A stretch of DNA of 64,000 nucleotides from Acetobacteraceae bacterium (lineage in GTDB: Bacteria; Pseudomonadota; Alphaproteobacteria; Acetobacterales; Acetobacteraceae): positions 1 through 64,000 of the forward strand of contig JAIXWG010000056.1 of assembly GCA_027482245.1 (NCBI GenBank), given 5' to 3'. Shown one piece after another: positions 52,976 to 62,049 of the stretch (positions are counted from its first letter, which is position 1; every line of letters begins with the position of its first letter). A program made the translations under genes and the position numbers. The notes below the pieces were generated by a model. That model was given only the letters and a program-made list of their open reading frames with translations. It searched no databases and was not told the DNA's origin.

Positions 52976-53959
52976 ATGGATCCCGCGAAGCTGCCGGGGT
53001 TCCTCGCGCAACGGCTGGTGAAGGCGGCGATCGTCGTGCTGGCGATCGTCGTCTGCAACTTCTTCCTGATCCATGCGGCGCCGGGCGACCCGGCCTCCGT
53101 CATCGCGGGGCAGTCGGGTGCCGCGGATGAACGCTTCCTGCAGCAGCTGCGCACGCAGTTCGGGCTGGACCAGCCGCTGCATGTCCAGCTCTGGATCTAT
53201 GTGAAGGGCGTGCTGACGCTCGACCTCGGCTTCTCGCACCGCCAGCAGATGGCGGTCTCGACGCTGATCCTGGACCGCCTGCCGGCGACGCTGCTGTTGA
53301 CGGGCGCGGCCTTCGCCTTCGCCATCACGCTCGGTGTCACGCTCGGCACGCTGGCGGCGCGGCGGGTCGGGACCTGGGCGGACAGTGTCATCACCGTGCT
53401 GGCGCTGACCTTCTACGCGACGCCGCTCTTCTGGGTCGGCCTCATGCTCGTGCTGTTCTTCAGCGTCTGGCTGGAATGGCTGCCGAGTTTCGGGATGATG
53501 AGCGTGGGCGCGAACCTGGCGGGGATCGCGCTGGTGCTGGATGTCGCGAAGCACCTGCTGCTGCCGGCCCTCACCCTCGGCCTCTTCTACATGGCGGTCT
53601 ATGCGCGCCTCACGCGCGCCACGATGCTGGAAGTGGCGGACCAGGATTTCGTGAAGACAGCGCGCGCCAAGGGCGTGCCGGAAGGGCAGGTGGTGCGGCG
53701 GCACGTGCTGCGGAACGCGCTGCTGCCCGTCATCACCTTCGCGGGCATCCAGGCGGGGCAGCTGATCGGCGGATCGATCCTGGTCGAGACGGTCTTCGCC
53801 TGGCCGGGCATCGGGCGGCTGGCGTTCGAGGCGCTGCTGGCTCGCGACTATCCCGTGCTGATGGGCGTCTTCTTCGCTACCTCCGTCATGGTGGTGCTGT
53901 TCAACCTGTTGACGGACCTGCTCTACGCCGTGGTCGATCCCCGCGTGGAGGTGGCGTGA
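52976..53959 (+). CDS. Peptide ABC transporter permease, DppB type (system 2)
   Basis: 327-residue permease with six helices. N terminus LAQRLVKAAIVVLAIVVCNF, then PGDPASVIAGQSGAADE (the typical periplasmic loop), the EAA loop EVADQDFVKTARAKGVPEG and ETVFAWPGIGRLAFEA. It starts 3 bp after the binding-protein gene; stop and next start share one base (TGATG). Confidence 0.93.
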   Translation: MDPAKLPGFLAQRLVKAAIVVLAIVVCNFFLIHAAPGDPASVIAGQSGAADERFLQQLRTQFGLDQPLHVQLWIYVKGVLTLDLGFSHRQQMAVSTLILDRLPATLLLTGAAFAFAITLGVTLGTLAARRVGTWADSVITVLALTFYATPLFWVGLMLVLFFSVWLEWLPSFGMMSVGANLAGIALVLDVAKHLLLPALTLGLFYMAVYARLTRATMLEVADQDFVKTARAKGVPEGQVVRRHVLRNALLPVITFAGIQAGQLIGGSILVETVFAWPGIGRLAFEALLARDYPVLMGVFFATSVMVVLFNLLTDLLYAVVDPRVEVA

Positions 53960-54792
53960 TGGGCTTCCTCCGCAGCTTCGCGCGCAATAAGGGTGCGGTG
54001 GTGGGCGTGGTCGTCCTGGCGCTGGTCTTCGCCGTCGCCGCGCTGGCCGACGTGATCTTCCCCGGCACGCCCTGGGACATGGTCGCCGCGCCCTTCATGC
54101 CGCCGGGCGAGATGGACATGCTGCTGGGATCGGACAGCCTCGGCCGCGACGTCGCCGCGGGCATCGCGCATGGCGCGCGCATCTCCCTGCTGGTTGGCGC
54201 CGTCAGCACCGTCGTGGCGCTGGCGCTCGGCGTCTCGCTGGGGGCGCTGGCCGGCTATGTCGGCGGCGTCGTCGATGACCTGGTGATGCGCTTCACCGAG
54301 TTCTTCCAGACCATCCCGAGCTTCGTCCTGGCCATCCTGCTCGTCGCCATCTTCACGCCGACGATTTCGTCCGTCGTCTTCGCCATCGCGGTGGTGTCCT
54401 GGCCGCCGGTCGCGCGCGTCGTGCGGGCGGAATTCCTCTCGCTGCGCTCGCGGGAATTCGTGCAGGCGGCGGAGGTGCTGGGGAAATCGCGACTCTCCAT
54501 CGTCATCGGCGACATCCTGCCCAATGCGCTGTCGCCGATCATCGTCCTGTCATCCCTGATGGTCGCGAATGCGATCCTGCTGGAGAGCGCGCTGTCCTTC
54601 CTCGGCCTCGGCGATCCGAACCTCATGACCTGGGGCTTCCTGATCGGGTCGGGGCGCAGCGTCATCCGCCTCGCCTGGTGGATGAGCGTGTTTCCTGGCG
54701 TGGCCATCTTCCTGACCGTGCTGGCGCTGAACCTGGTGGGGGAGGGGCTGTCGGATGCGCTGAACCCGCGCCTGGCGGGGAGGCGCACATGA
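53959..54792 (+). CDS. Peptide ABC transporter permease, DppC type (system 2)
   Basis: 277-residue permease partner. Hallmarks are LGSDSLGRDVAAGIAHGARI, the EAA loop LRSREFVQAAEVLGKSRLS and the final LVGEGLSDALNPRLAGR. Start overlaps the DppB-type stop and its own stop overlaps the ATPase start (ATGA), so the transporter genes are translationally coupled. Confidence 0.93.
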   Translation: MGFLRSFARNKGAVVGVVVLALVFAVAALADVIFPGTPWDMVAAPFMPPGEMDMLLGSDSLGRDVAAGIAHGARISLLVGAVSTVVALALGVSLGALAGYVGGVVDDLVMRFTEFFQTIPSFVLAILLVAIFTPTISSVVFAIAVVSWPPVARVVRAEFLSLRSREFVQAAEVLGKSRLSIVIGDILPNALSPIIVLSSLMVANAILLESALSFLGLGDPNLMTWGFLIGSGRSVIRLAWWMSVFPGVAIFLTVLALNLVGEGLSDALNPRLAGRRT

Positions 54793-56390
54793 CCCTGCTC
54801 CGCGTCGAGGGCCTGACCGTGGCCCTGCCGCCGGGCGGCGATCGGCCGCATGCCGTGGAGGGCATCGACCTGACCGTCGATCCCGGCGAGATCGTCTGCG
54901 TGGTAGGCGAGTCCGGGTCGGGCAAGTCGATCACCGCCAATGCCGTGATGGGCCTGCTGCCGAAGACGCTGCCGCGCAAGGCCGGCCGCATCTGGCTGGG
55001 CGACACGGAACTGACCGCACAATCGCCGGAACAACTCCGCGCCCTGCGCGGCAGCCGCATGGCGATGATCTTCCAGGAACCGATGACGGCGCTGAACCCG
55101 CTGATGCGCGTCGGCGACCAGATCGCGGAAGCGCTGGCCGTGCATGGGGAGAAGCGCCGCGCGCGCGACCGCGTGCCGGAACTCCTTGCCGCCGTGAACC
55201 TGCCCGACCCCGCCGCCATCGCCCGCGCGCATCCTTTTCGCCTCTCGGGCGGGCAGCGGCAGCGCGTGATGATCGCCATGGCGCTGGCCCTCGAACCCGC
55301 GCTGCTGATCGCGGATGAGCCGACGACGGCGCTCGACGTCACGACCCAGATGCAGATCCTGCGCCTGGTGCGGGAGATCCAGTCGCGCAAGGGCATGGGG
55401 GTGATGTTCATCACCCATGATTTCGGTGTAGTGGCGGAGATCGCGGATCGCGTCGCCGTCATGCAGCGCGGCCGCATCGTGGAGCAGGGCGCCGCGGCCG
55501 AGGTGCTGAACAACCCTCGCCATGACTACACCAAGGCGCTGATCGCCGCCGTGCCCCATGGCGCCCCCACCGAGACCCGCGCGCCCGTCAGGACGGAGCC
55601 GGTTCTGGAAGCCAGGGGACTCGCGAAAACCTACACCCGCGGCGGCTGGTTCGGCGCCCGCGCCCTGGTGAAGGCGGTGCACGATGCCGACTTCACGCTG
55701 CGGCGCGGCGAGACGCTCGGCCTGGTTGGCGAATCCGGCTCCGGCAAGTCGACGCTGGCGCGCTGCGTGGTGGACCTGGTGCGGCCGGAGACGGGCCAGA
55801 TGCTCTTCCACGGCCAGGACCTTCGCCCGCTGTCCCGCGCCGCGCGCAAGCCCTTCCGCAAGCGCATCCAGATGGTCTTCCAGGACCCCTATGCCTCCCT
55901 CAATCCAAGGCGGCGCGTGGGCGAGATCATCGCGGAAGGCCCGATCACCCATGGGGAGCCGCGTGACCAGGCGCTGGCCCGGGCGCGCGACCTACTGCGG
56001 CTGGTGAAGCTGGATGACGGCGCCATGGACCGCTTCCCGCATGAATTCAGCGGCGGCCAGCGCCAGCGCATCGGCATCGCCCGGGCGCTCGCCATGGAGC
56101 CGGAGCTGCTGATCGCGGATGAACCCGTCTCGGCGCTCGACGTCTCGGTCCAGGCGCAGGTGCTGGCGCTGCTGGCGGAAATCCGGGCGCGGCTCGGCCT
56201 GACCATGCTCTTCATCACCCATGACCTCCGCGTGGCGGCGCAGGTCTGCGATCGCATCGCCGTGATGCAGCGCGGTGCGATCGTGGAGCAGGGGCCGACG
56301 GCGGAGGTCTTCGGCAATCCGCAGCACAGCTATACGCGGGCGCTGCTGGACAGCATCCCCGGACGGGGCTGGACTCCTCCCACCTTCTGA
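54789..56390 (+). CDS. Fused DppD-DppF-type ABC ATPase (system 2)
   Basis: 533 residues with two complete ABC domains in one chain, in place of separate DppD and DppF. Walker A: GESGSGKSI and GESGSGKST; signatures: LSGGQRQRV and FSGGQRQRI; Walker B: LLIADEPTTALD and LLIADEPVSALD; His residues in ITHDFG and ITHDLR. The Cys-rich Fe-S extension of separate DppD/F proteins is absent between or after the domains. The fused form resembles GsiA/YejF-type ATPases. Start overlaps the permease stop by four bases. Confidence 0.93.
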   Translation: MTLLRVEGLTVALPPGGDRPHAVEGIDLTVDPGEIVCVVGESGSGKSITANAVMGLLPKTLPRKAGRIWLGDTELTAQSPEQLRALRGSRMAMIFQEPMTALNPLMRVGDQIAEALAVHGEKRRARDRVPELLAAVNLPDPAAIARAHPFRLSGGQRQRVMIAMALALEPALLIADEPTTALDVTTQMQILRLVREIQSRKGMGVMFITHDFGVVAEIADRVAVMQRGRIVEQGAAAEVLNNPRHDYTKALIAAVPHGAPTETRAPVRTEPVLEARGLAKTYTRGGWFGARALVKAVHDADFTLRRGETLGLVGESGSGKSTLARCVVDLVRPETGQMLFHGQDLRPLSRAARKPFRKRIQMVFQDPYASLNPRRRVGEIIAEGPITHGEPRDQALARARDLLRLVKLDDGAMDRFPHEFSGGQRQRIGIARALAMEPELLIADEPVSALDVSVQAQVLALLAEIRARLGLTMLFITHDLRVAAQVCDRIAVMQRGAIVEQGPTAEVFGNPQHSYTRALLDSIPGRGWTPPTF

Positions 56391-56403
56391 CGCGGGACTT
56401 CGC

Positions 56404-57699
56404 ATGACGGACATGACGCTCGACCCCGGCGCGCGCCGGGCCATCCTGGAGGCCTGCGACCAGTTGCGGGCGGAGGCCGAGCAGGTGCTGATGCGCCTGG
56501 TGCGCTGCCCCTCGACGCTCGGCAATGAGCAATCGGCCCTGTCGGAGATGGGGCGGCAGTATGAGGCGCTCGGCCTCAAGCCCTTCGCGGTGCCGACGGA
56601 TGTGGCGGCGCTGGAAGGCCATCCCGGCTTCTCGCCCCCGCTGATCCCCTATGCCGGGCGCGACAACATCGTGGCCGTTCACCGGCCGCGGGAGGCAACG
56701 GGCCGCAGCCTGGTCCTCCAGGGCCATGTGGACGTGGTGCCGGAGGGTGCGGAGGATGAATGGACCACGCCGCCCTATGAGCCCGCCATCCGCGGAGGCC
56801 GCATGTATGGCCGCGGCGCGGGGGACATGAAGGCCGGCATCGTCAGCTACCTCACCGCCTTCCGGGCCCTGAAGCTGGCCGGGCTGCAGCCGGCCGCCGA
56901 GGTGCAGATGCAGTCGGTGATCGAGGAGGAATGCACCGGCAATGGCGCGCTGGCCTGCATGGTCGCCATGCCCAAGGCCGATGCCGTCATCATCCCCGAA
57001 CCCGGCCCCGGCCTGCCCGCGCTCTATTCGGCGGAAGTGGGCGTCGTCTGGGCCTGGGTCACGGTCACGGGCCGCCCCGCGCATGTGCGCGACAAGCAGG
57101 CAGGGGTTAACGCTGTCGAGGCCGCGATGGCGGTGTGGAAGCGCTTCGAGGAGTACGAGCGCGAGATGAATGACGGCTCGCGCATCCATCCAAGCTTCCG
57201 CGGCGTGAACCATCCCGTGAACGTCAACCTCGGCACCTTCGAGGGCGGCGAATGGAATTCCTCCGTGCCGACACGCGCGAAGCTCGGCCTTCGCGTCGGC
57301 GTCATGATGGGCAACACGGCGGCGAATGTGCGCGCGGACATCGAGCGCATCGTGGAGCAGGCGCGCGGCGACGGCGCGATGAAGGGCGCCAAGGTGAAGC
57401 TGGAATTCCAGGGCTTCATGGCCGATCCCTGCGTCTTCGACATGCAGGCGCCGATCGTTCGGATGGCCGCAACAAGTTACGCCGATCTGACGGGGCATGA
57501 GCTTCGGCACTACCCCGCCACGGGCCTCACGGATGGACGATTCTTCCAGCTCTACCAGGGCACGCCCGTCGCGTGCTTCGGGCCGGATGCGCAGGACATC
57601 CACGGGATCGACGAAAGCGTCGGCATGGACAGCATGCACGACATCACGCGGACCATCGCGGTGACCATGGCGAGCTGGTGCGGGGTGGAAAAGGCCTGA
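56404..57699 (+). CDS. M20-family ArgE/DapE-type deacylase/peptidase
   Basis: 431-residue metallohydrolase of the ArgE/DapE/ACY1 group. Ligands and catalytic residues: His and Asp in QGHVDVVP, Asp in GRGAGDMKAG, Glu-Glu in VIEEECTGNGA, Glu/Asp in IIPEPGPG, and His in DIHGIDESV. Likely removes an acyl group or N-terminal residue from an imported amide. 13 bp after the ATPase gene; its stop shares one base with the next start, placing it firmly in the transport operon. Confidence 0.9.
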   Translation: MTDMTLDPGARRAILEACDQLRAEAEQVLMRLVRCPSTLGNEQSALSEMGRQYEALGLKPFAVPTDVAALEGHPGFSPPLIPYAGRDNIVAVHRPREATGRSLVLQGHVDVVPEGAEDEWTTPPYEPAIRGGRMYGRGAGDMKAGIVSYLTAFRALKLAGLQPAAEVQMQSVIEEECTGNGALACMVAMPKADAVIIPEPGPGLPALYSAEVGVVWAWVTVTGRPAHVRDKQAGVNAVEAAMAVWKRFEEYEREMNDGSRIHPSFRGVNHPVNVNLGTFEGGEWNSSVPTRAKLGLRVGVMMGNTAANVRADIERIVEQARGDGAMKGAKVKLEFQGFMADPCVFDMQAPIVRMAATSYADLTGHELRHYPATGLTDGRFFQLYQGTPVACFGPDAQDIHGIDESVGMDSMHDITRTIAVTMASWCGVEKA

Positions 57700-58946
57700 T
57701 GGCAATGAGCAGCAATTTCCGGCCTTCGGGCGCGAGGCTCTGGGACAGCCTCATGGAATTCGCCGCCATCGGCGGCACGGCCAAGGGCGGCTGCAACCGG
57801 CAGACGCTGACGGACCTGGATGGCCAGGCGCGCGCGCTGCTGCAGCGCCAGGCGGAAGCGGCCGGCGCGACGCTGACGCTCGACCGCCTCGGCAACATGG
57901 TGCTGACGCGGCCGGGGCGCGATCCGTCCCGCAAGCCGGTCGCCATCGGCAGCCACCTCGATACCCAGCCGACCGGTGGGAAATTCGATGGCGTGCTAGG
58001 TGTGCTCGCCGGCCTCGAGATCCTGCGCGCGCTGCACGAAGCGGGGGTGGAGACGGAGGCGCCCGTCACCCTCGTCAACTGGACCAACGAGGAAGGTGCA
58101 CGCTTCTCGCCGCCGATGATGGGCAGCGGCGCGGCCATGGGCATCTTCACGGAAGCGGAAGTGCTTGCGAAGCAGGATAGCGCCGGCGCCACCTTCGGGG
58201 GCGAACTTTCGCGCATCGGCTGGGCCGGCAGCGCGGACCCAGCAAAGCTGCAGGACCTCGGCGCCTATTTCGAGCTGCATATCGAGCAGGGCCCGGTGCT
58301 GGAAAGGCTCGGCCTCGATGTCGGCATCGTCACCCACGCACTCGCGCAGCACTGGTTCGAGGTGACGGTGACGGGCGAGGAAGCGCATGGCGGCAGCAGC
58401 ATGGCCGGCCGGCGCGATGCCATGATGGCGGCGGCCGAGATGATGACGGCGATCGAGCGCCTGGCGCTGGCAGCTGGCGCCCGCGCCACGGTGGGCCGCG
58501 TCACGGTGCATCCGGACAGCCGCAACGTCGTCCCTGGCCGCGTCTGGTTCAGCCTCGACACCCGCCATGACCATGAGGATGACCTGGCGAAGCTCGCCGC
58601 CGGGTTGCGCGCGGAAGCCGCCGCCATCGGCGCCAGGCGGACCGGTATCGCGATCGAGGTCGCGGATTTCTGGATCTCTCCGGCCACGCCCTTCGATGCC
58701 GGGCTGGTGGGCAGGTTGCGGGACTCGGCCGTCGCCCGCGGCATCCCGCATCAGGAAATGCCGACCGCGATCGGCCATGACGCGGTCTATTGCGCACGCC
58801 GCGTGCCCAGTGTGATGATCTTCGTGCCCTGCCACGGTGGCGTCAGCCACAACGAGGCAGAGAGCATCACCCCAGAATGGGCCGAAGCCGGGTTGCTTGT
58901 CCTGGCCGATGCGGTGATCGCCACCGCCGGCGTCGCGAAGGGTTGA
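57699..58946 (+). CDS. Zn-dependent hydrolase, N-carbamoyl-L-amino-acid hydrolase/allantoate amidohydrolase type
   Basis: 415-residue M20-related amidase (HyuC/AtzC family). Motifs: GSHLDTQPTGGKFDGVLGVL, WTNEEGARFSPPMMGS, ELHIEQGPVLE, the dimer-domain HGGSSMAGRRDAMMAA, and the last ligand in SHNEAESIT. Members hydrolyse N-carbamoyl amino acids, ureidoglycine/allantoate-like ureides, or related amides. In this operon it probably acts after import and together with the M20 peptidase. Start overlaps the preceding stop. Confidence 0.9.
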   Translation: MAMSSNFRPSGARLWDSLMEFAAIGGTAKGGCNRQTLTDLDGQARALLQRQAEAAGATLTLDRLGNMVLTRPGRDPSRKPVAIGSHLDTQPTGGKFDGVLGVLAGLEILRALHEAGVETEAPVTLVNWTNEEGARFSPPMMGSGAAMGIFTEAEVLAKQDSAGATFGGELSRIGWAGSADPAKLQDLGAYFELHIEQGPVLERLGLDVGIVTHALAQHWFEVTVTGEEAHGGSSMAGRRDAMMAAAEMMTAIERLALAAGARATVGRVTVHPDSRNVVPGRVWFSLDTRHDHEDDLAKLAAGLRAEAAAIGARRTGIAIEVADFWISPATPFDAGLVGRLRDSAVARGIPHQEMPTAIGHDAVYCARRVPSVMIFVPCHGGVSHNEAESITPEWAEAGLLVLADAVIATAGVAKG

Positions 58947-58950
58947 GGGC

Positions 58951-60456
58951 ATGACGCGCATCGCCATCGGCGGCTTCCTGCACGAAAGCCATTCCTTCGC
59001 GCCGATCCCGACCACCTGGGCGGATTTTCTCTCGCCGGGTGGCTGGCCCGCCGTGCAGCGGCCCGGAACGCTGCTGGCCACGCTGCGGCCTTCCGCCGTG
59101 CCGGCGGCGGGCGCCATCAAGGCGGCGGAGGCCGCGGGCGTCACCCTCGCGCCGCTCTCCTGGGGTTTTGCGAATCCCGCCGGCCCCGTCACCGCCGAAG
59201 CCTTCGAGCGGCTGGCCGCGCTGATCTTCCACGACCTTCAGGCCGCGCTGGATGAAGGCCCGCTCGACGGCCTCTACCTCGACCTGCACGGCGCCATGGT
59301 GGCGGAGCATTTCCCGGATGCGGAGGGCGAGCTGCTGCGCCGTGCCCGCGCCATCCTCGGCCCCGACGTGCCGATCACGGCGAGCCTCGACCCGCATTGC
59401 AACCTCACCGCGGCGATGGTGCAGCACGCGGATGCGCTGGCGCCCTTCCGCACCTATCCGCATGTGGACATGAAGGAAGCCGGCGCGCGCGCCATGGCGC
59501 TGCTGCTGGAACGCATCAGGCTCGGCCGGCCCTTCGCCAAGGCCTTCCGCCAGCTGGACTACCTGATCCCGATCACCGGCCAATGCACGCTGGTGCCGCC
59601 GATGGCGGACGCCATGGCAGCGCGGGCATCGTTGGCGTCCCGCACGGAGGTCGCGGAACTCGGCCTCTGCTTCGGCTTCCCCTATGCGGATTTCCCGGAT
59701 TGCGGCGTCGGCATCGCGGCCTTCGCGGTGGACCAGGCGCGGGCCGATGCGGCCGCCGATGGGCTGCTGGCGGACCTCAAGGCGCGGGAGGCCGCCTTCA
59801 CGCCGGACATCCTGGCGGCGAAGGAAGGGGTCGCGAAGGCCATCAAGCTGGCGGACAAGGCGCGGAAGCCCATCGTGCTGGCCGACACGCAGGACAATCC
59901 CGGCGGTGGCGGGCATGGCGACACGACCGGGCTGCTCGCCGAACTCATCGCGCAGCGCGCGGACGGCGCCGTGCTGGCGCTGATCAACGATGCCGGGAGT
60001 GCCGCCGCCTGCCACGCGGCCGGGGAGGGCGCGTTGGTGCCCCTCAGCCTCGGCGGGAAGTCGGATGGCGCGCCGCTGGAGGTGCAGGCGCGCGTGCTGA
60101 AGCTGACCGATGGCGGCTTCATGTGCACGGGGCCGATGGCGGGCGGCAACTGGGCGGATCTGGGCCCGACCGCGCTGGTCAGCCCGGCGCCCGGCATTCG
60201 CGTGATCGTGACCAGCCGGAAGATGCAGGCCTATGACCAGGCGCTGTTCCGGCATGTGGGCATCGAGCCTTCGGCCCAGCGCATCCTCGCCCTGAAGTCC
60301 TCCGTGCATTTCCGCGCGGATTTCCAGCCGATTGCGGAGGCGGTGCTGGTCATCGCGGCACCGGGCCCGGTGGTGGCGGACCCCGCGACGCTGCCCTTCA
60401 CCCACCTTCGGCCGGGTCTGCGTCTGCGACCGGGCGACAACCGACGGACATCATGA
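58951..60456 (+). CDS. M81-family metallopeptidase (MlrC-like)
   Basis: 501 residues. N-terminal family signature IAIGGFLHESHSFAPIPTTW; metal-site blocks DLHGAMVAEHF and SLDPHCNLTAAMV; substrate region TYPHVDMKEAG; C-terminal domain with DTQDNPGGGGHGDTTGLL. The family is named for MlrC, which cleaves linear microcystin fragments in sphingomonads, but most members have unknown substrates. 4 bp after the carbamoylase-like gene, it completes a set of three hydrolases behind an importer. No other mlr genes are present. Confidence 0.88.
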   Translation: MTRIAIGGFLHESHSFAPIPTTWADFLSPGGWPAVQRPGTLLATLRPSAVPAAGAIKAAEAAGVTLAPLSWGFANPAGPVTAEAFERLAALIFHDLQAALDEGPLDGLYLDLHGAMVAEHFPDAEGELLRRARAILGPDVPITASLDPHCNLTAAMVQHADALAPFRTYPHVDMKEAGARAMALLLERIRLGRPFAKAFRQLDYLIPITGQCTLVPPMADAMAARASLASRTEVAELGLCFGFPYADFPDCGVGIAAFAVDQARADAAADGLLADLKAREAAFTPDILAAKEGVAKAIKLADKARKPIVLADTQDNPGGGGHGDTTGLLAELIAQRADGAVLALINDAGSAAACHAAGEGALVPLSLGGKSDGAPLEVQARVLKLTDGGFMCTGPMAGGNWADLGPTALVSPAPGIRVIVTSRKMQAYDQALFRHVGIEPSAQRILALKSSVHFRADFQPIAEAVLVIAAPGPVVADPATLPFTHLRPGLRLRPGDNRRTS

Positions 60457-61028
60457 CCGCTTCCCGCCCTGGCATCGCCTCCTTCCCGCCACTACCTCCG
60501 CGCGTGATCCCCTTCTCCCTGCTTCCTTCGCTAAGGACCCCGCCTGTGCTCCGCCCCGCCATCCCGGCCGGCCCCGCTGCGACCGCGCTGCGCATCGAGC
60601 GCATCGTGCAGTTGCCCGACGGCTTCGCCGAGCTGGCGGCGGATTCGCATGGCAGCGGGGAGCGGATGCTGGACGTGCTGCGGGAGGATTGGGAGGCCGG
60701 GACCATCCGCTTCGATGGCTGGGGAGAGGCGCTGTTCACCGTGCAGGGCCCGAACGGGCTGCTCGGCATCGGCGGCCTCACCCGCGACCCCTTCGCGGGG
60801 CAGGAGGTGGTCGGCCGCGTGCGCCGCTTCTACATCCGCCGCTCCGCGCGGCGCGCCGGGGCGGGGCGCGCGCTGCTCGGCGCCATCATCGACCAGGCGG
60901 CGGCCTCCGGATATCCGAAGCTCCGCGTCCGCGCCCCGGCCTCCGCCTTCGCCTTCTACGAAGCCTGCGGCTTCCTTCGCGCGGTGGGGGAGAAGGGCGC
61001 GACGCACATCCTGCCGCTGCCGGGCTGA
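60453..61028 (+). CDS. GNAT-family N-acetyltransferase
   Basis: 191 residues with a GNAT fold in the C-terminal 145. The acetyl-CoA loop reads RRAGAGRALLGAIIDQA, and the last strand-helix pair is APASAFAFYEACGFLRAVGE. The first 30 residues are Pro-rich; GTG 60546 is an alternative start, but ATG 60453 overlaps the MlrC-like gene's stop (ATGA), arguing for coupling. It may acetylate an amine product of this pathway, a detoxification idea only. Convergent with kdgK. Confidence 0.82.
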   Translation: MTASRPGIASFPPLPPRVIPFSLLPSLRTPPVLRPAIPAGPAATALRIERIVQLPDGFAELAADSHGSGERMLDVLREDWEAGTIRFDGWGEALFTVQGPNGLLGIGGLTRDPFAGQEVVGRVRRFYIRRSARRAGAGRALLGAIIDQAAASGYPKLRVRAPASAFAFYEACGFLRAVGEKGATHILPLPG

Positions 61029-61035
61029 AATCGCC

Positions 61036-61965
61036 TCAGGCGCCCCGCGCGGCCAGGAAGGCGTTGACCTCCGCCGCCGTCGGGATCGGCGCCACGGCGC
61101 CGTAGCCGATGGTGGACAGGGCCGCGGCGGCATTGGCGTAGCGGGCGGCCTGCCAGACATCGTCGCCGGCCACGGCGCGGGCCAGGAAGGCACCGGCGAA
61201 GGTGTCGCCGGCGCCGGTGGCGTCCACGGCCTCCATCGGGAAGCCCTCGATCGTCGCGCGGGCCTCCCGCGTTGCGACCATCAAGCCATCCGGGCCCAGC
61301 TTCAGCAGCACCAGCGGGCAGAGCGCCAGGTAGAAATCGGCGATCGCCTCCGGCTCCTGCAGCCCGGTCAGCAGACGCGCATCGTCCAGGCTGGGGAAGC
61401 AGATGTCGGACAGCCCGACGGCGGTGTGGATGCAGGCGGAGGCGCGCCGCAGCGGCCAGAGGCGGAGCCGCAGGTTGGTGTCGAAGCTGACCGTCACGCC
61501 GGCACCGCGCGCGACCTCGATCGCGCGGAAGGCGGCATCGCAGGCGCTGTCGGAGATGCCGAGGCTGATGCCGGAGAGGTGCAGCACCCGCGCCCGGCTG
61601 ATCGCCTCCTCCGGCACGTCGGACGGCTTCATGCGGCTGGCGGCGCTGCCCTTGCGGTGGAAGGTGAAGTGGTGGCCGGATTCGTCATGGGTGACGAAGT
61701 AGACGGCGGTCGGAGCTTCCGCATCCGTCTGCACGGTGGACGCATCCACCCCCTCCATGGCCCAGAGCGCGCGGAAGCTGTCGCCCGCGGCATCCTGGCC
61801 CAGGTGGGTCACCATGCCGACATCGGCGCCGCTGCGGGCGGCGGCCACGGCGGCATTCGCGGCATCGCCGCCATGGCCTTCCAGGTAGAGCCGCCGGCCA
61901 TCGGGCCCCGGGGGAAGCTGGTTGAATTCCAGCATAGGTTCACCCAGGCACAGGATGTCCGGCAT
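61036..61965 (-). CDS. kdgK: PfkB-family sugar kinase, probable 2-keto-3-deoxygluconate kinase
   Basis: 309-residue ribokinase-fold kinase. N terminus ILCLGEPMLEFNQLP and GGDAANAAVAAARSGADV bind the sugar; the catalytic Asp and anion hole are in DATGAGDTFAGAFLA. FDTNLRLRLW and ICFPSLDDARLLTG match KDG kinases. It phosphorylates KDG to KDPG, the substrate of the aldolase encoded 84 bp upstream in the same direction. Together they form the lower Entner-Doudoroff-type route for sugar acids. Confidence 0.87.
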   Translation of the reverse strand: MPDILCLGEPMLEFNQLPPGPDGRRLYLEGHGGDAANAAVAAARSGADVGMVTHLGQDAAGDSFRALWAMEGVDASTVQTDAEAPTAVYFVTHDESGHHFTFHRKGSAASRMKPSDVPEEAISRARVLHLSGISLGISDSACDAAFRAIEVARGAGVTVSFDTNLRLRLWPLRRASACIHTAVGLSDICFPSLDDARLLTGLQEPEAIADFYLALCPLVLLKLGPDGLMVATREARATIEGFPMEAVDATGAGDTFAGAFLARAVAGDDVWQAARYANAAAALSTIGYGAVAPIPTAAEVNAFLAARGA

Positions 61966-62017
61966 GGCGGCTTCGTCCCCCGATCAGGCCTCTTGCGTCA
62001 TCCCTGCTTGGGCGACT

Positions 62018-62029
62018 TCCGGCGCCGGA
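62018..62029. promoter_or_regulatory. Palindrome TCCGGCGCCGGA between eda and kdgK
   Basis: Perfect 12-bp palindrome in the 84-bp gap. It may be an operator or a chance GC palindrome; no second copy was noticed upstream of the operon. Confidence 0.2.
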
Positions 62030-62049
62030 TCAAGCGGGCGTGACCGCAT

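Noticed and set aside
58951..60456. Microcystin degradation (mlr) cluster
   Set aside because: Only an MlrC-like gene is present; MlrA, MlrB and MlrD are absent, and M81 proteins are widespread outside that pathway.
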